A program made the position numbers and the translations under genes. Below the pieces are notes generated by a model, which saw only the letters and a program-made list of their open reading frames with translations, made no database searches and had not been told where the DNA came from. Of a stretch of 36,953 nucleotides of DNA, positions 36,778-36,953 are shown piece by piece. Source of the DNA: a virus; IMG/VR virus record IMGVR_UViG_3300048838_000939, positions 1 to 36,953 of that record. One strand, 5' to 3'. How positions within the stretch are numbered: the first letter of the stretch is position 1; every line of letters begins with the position of its first letter.

Positions 36778-36953
36778 TGTCCTTTCGCGATAAACCCAAC
36801 AGCCGCCTCCAAAAATACCGCCTCACCGCAAAGGGAAGCGCCATTCTTCCATGAAGTCGCAGGTGAAGTCGCAGGTGAAGTCGCAGGTGAAGTCGCAGGT
36901 GAAGTCGCAGGTGAAGTCGCAGGTGAAGTCACAGGTGAAGTCACAGGTGAAGT
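36748..36953 (+). other. Open frame with (EVAG)n run, reaching the window edge (flanking DNA?)
   Basis: After a stop at 36,745-36,747, one frame stays open to the edge and reads TASPQREAPFFH, then EVAG repeats (two later ones EVTG). Such EVxG runs are what I recall from the C-terminal linker of AAA_4/RecG-like or Fic-family regulators, which suggests that this is the end part of a bacterial gene. There is no start codon in this frame inside the window. Other readings: plus-frame KSQV from an ATG at 36,851, or minus-frame ATSP. I cannot prove which, if any, is translated. Confidence 0.35.
36853..36953. repeat. 12-bp tandem repeat, at least 8.4 copies, cut by the window edge
   Basis: Unit GAAGTCGCAGGT. 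Six perfect copies (36,853-36,924) are followed by two with A for G (GAAGTCACAGGT) and five bases of a ninth. It is a whole number of codons (4 aa per unit), as expected for a coding repeat. The sequence stops inside it, so total length is unknown. Confidence 0.9.

Noticed and set aside
36781-36801. TTTCGCGATAAACCC resembling a Mu end-type MuA site
   Set aside because: Only a partial match to the Mu consensus, and no counterpart at the left end; the TTTTCC repeats fit both ends better.
36853-36953. CRISPR-like array
   Set aside because: Units are 12 bp, contiguous and without spacers; it is a simple tandem repeat.
1-36953. Contractile-tail (sheath) genes as in Mu
   Set aside because: No sheath-like or baseplate-wedge gene was found between the neck genes and the tail tip; the tail is probably non-contractile.
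1-36953. tRNA genes or tyrosine/serine integrase
   Set aside because: No cloverleaf-like sequence and no integrase motifs were seen on either strand; a structured tRNA search was not possible here.

Overview
This window is essentially one complete Mu-like (transposable) phage genome or prophage of about 35.8 kb, from roughly 1,000 to 36,780, with short flanks of bacterial DNA. Its recognisable parts are a MuA-type transposase, a MuB-type AAA+ ATPase, a Gam-like protein and a head module in Mu order: small-terminase-like DUF3486, large terminase, DUF935 portal, protease I/scaffold Z, decoration protein, capsid, DUF1320. No tail sheath is present, so the virion is probably a Mu-headed siphovirus, as in D3112/B3-type phages. 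High GC, weak Shine-Dalgarno signals, and short dispersed repeats of kinds I associate with Verrucomicrobiota/Planctomycetota point to a PVC-group host, most likely Verrucomicrobiota. That assignment is an inference.

Left flank (1-1,000): the 3' end of a ROK-family sugar kinase and an aldolase-like gene cut off where the phage begins. Left phage end (about 1,001-1,040): two copies of a TTTTGGAAAA repeat that recurs inverted at the right end. Late region (23,230 down to 1,051, all minus strand): lysis genes (holin-like, a 39-aa membrane protein, an N-acetylmuramoyl-L-alanine amidase), then DNA packaging, head, neck and tail genes. The tail genes include a fibre with an SGNH-hydrolase domain and end with a fucosyltransferase-like gene. 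The portal protein carries a C-terminal barnase/EndoU/ColicinE5-D/RelE-like (BECR) nuclease domain.

Control region (23,364-25,056): the genome is divergent rather than collinear as in Mu. Two small ribbon-helix-helix (RHH) proteins face away from each other across an 83-bp AT-rich gap that holds a perfect palindrome (TTAAACGTCGTTTAA) lying on a good sigma-70-like promoter. The leftward arm (RHH repressor candidate, possible -1 frameshift extension, small membrane protein, FxLYD-like lipoprotein, terminator) looks like a lysogeny/conversion operon. The rightward arm is the early operon.

Early region (24,883-36,625, plus strand): small proteins, a DUF3102-like protein whose gene contains a perfect 30-bp palindrome, HTH proteins, transposase A, target ATPase B, Gam-like protein, then an accessory block (zinc-binding proteins, ASCH domain, PolX-like nucleotidyltransferase) that ends in a D12-class adenine methyltransferase. 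Right end (36,626-36,953): inverted end repeats, then a 12-bp tandem repeat running off the window that in one frame encodes (EVAG)n. That right flank does not continue the gene interrupted on the left, so the two junctions do not match as a simple insertion.

I found no tRNA, rRNA, CRISPR array or tyrosine/serine integrase.
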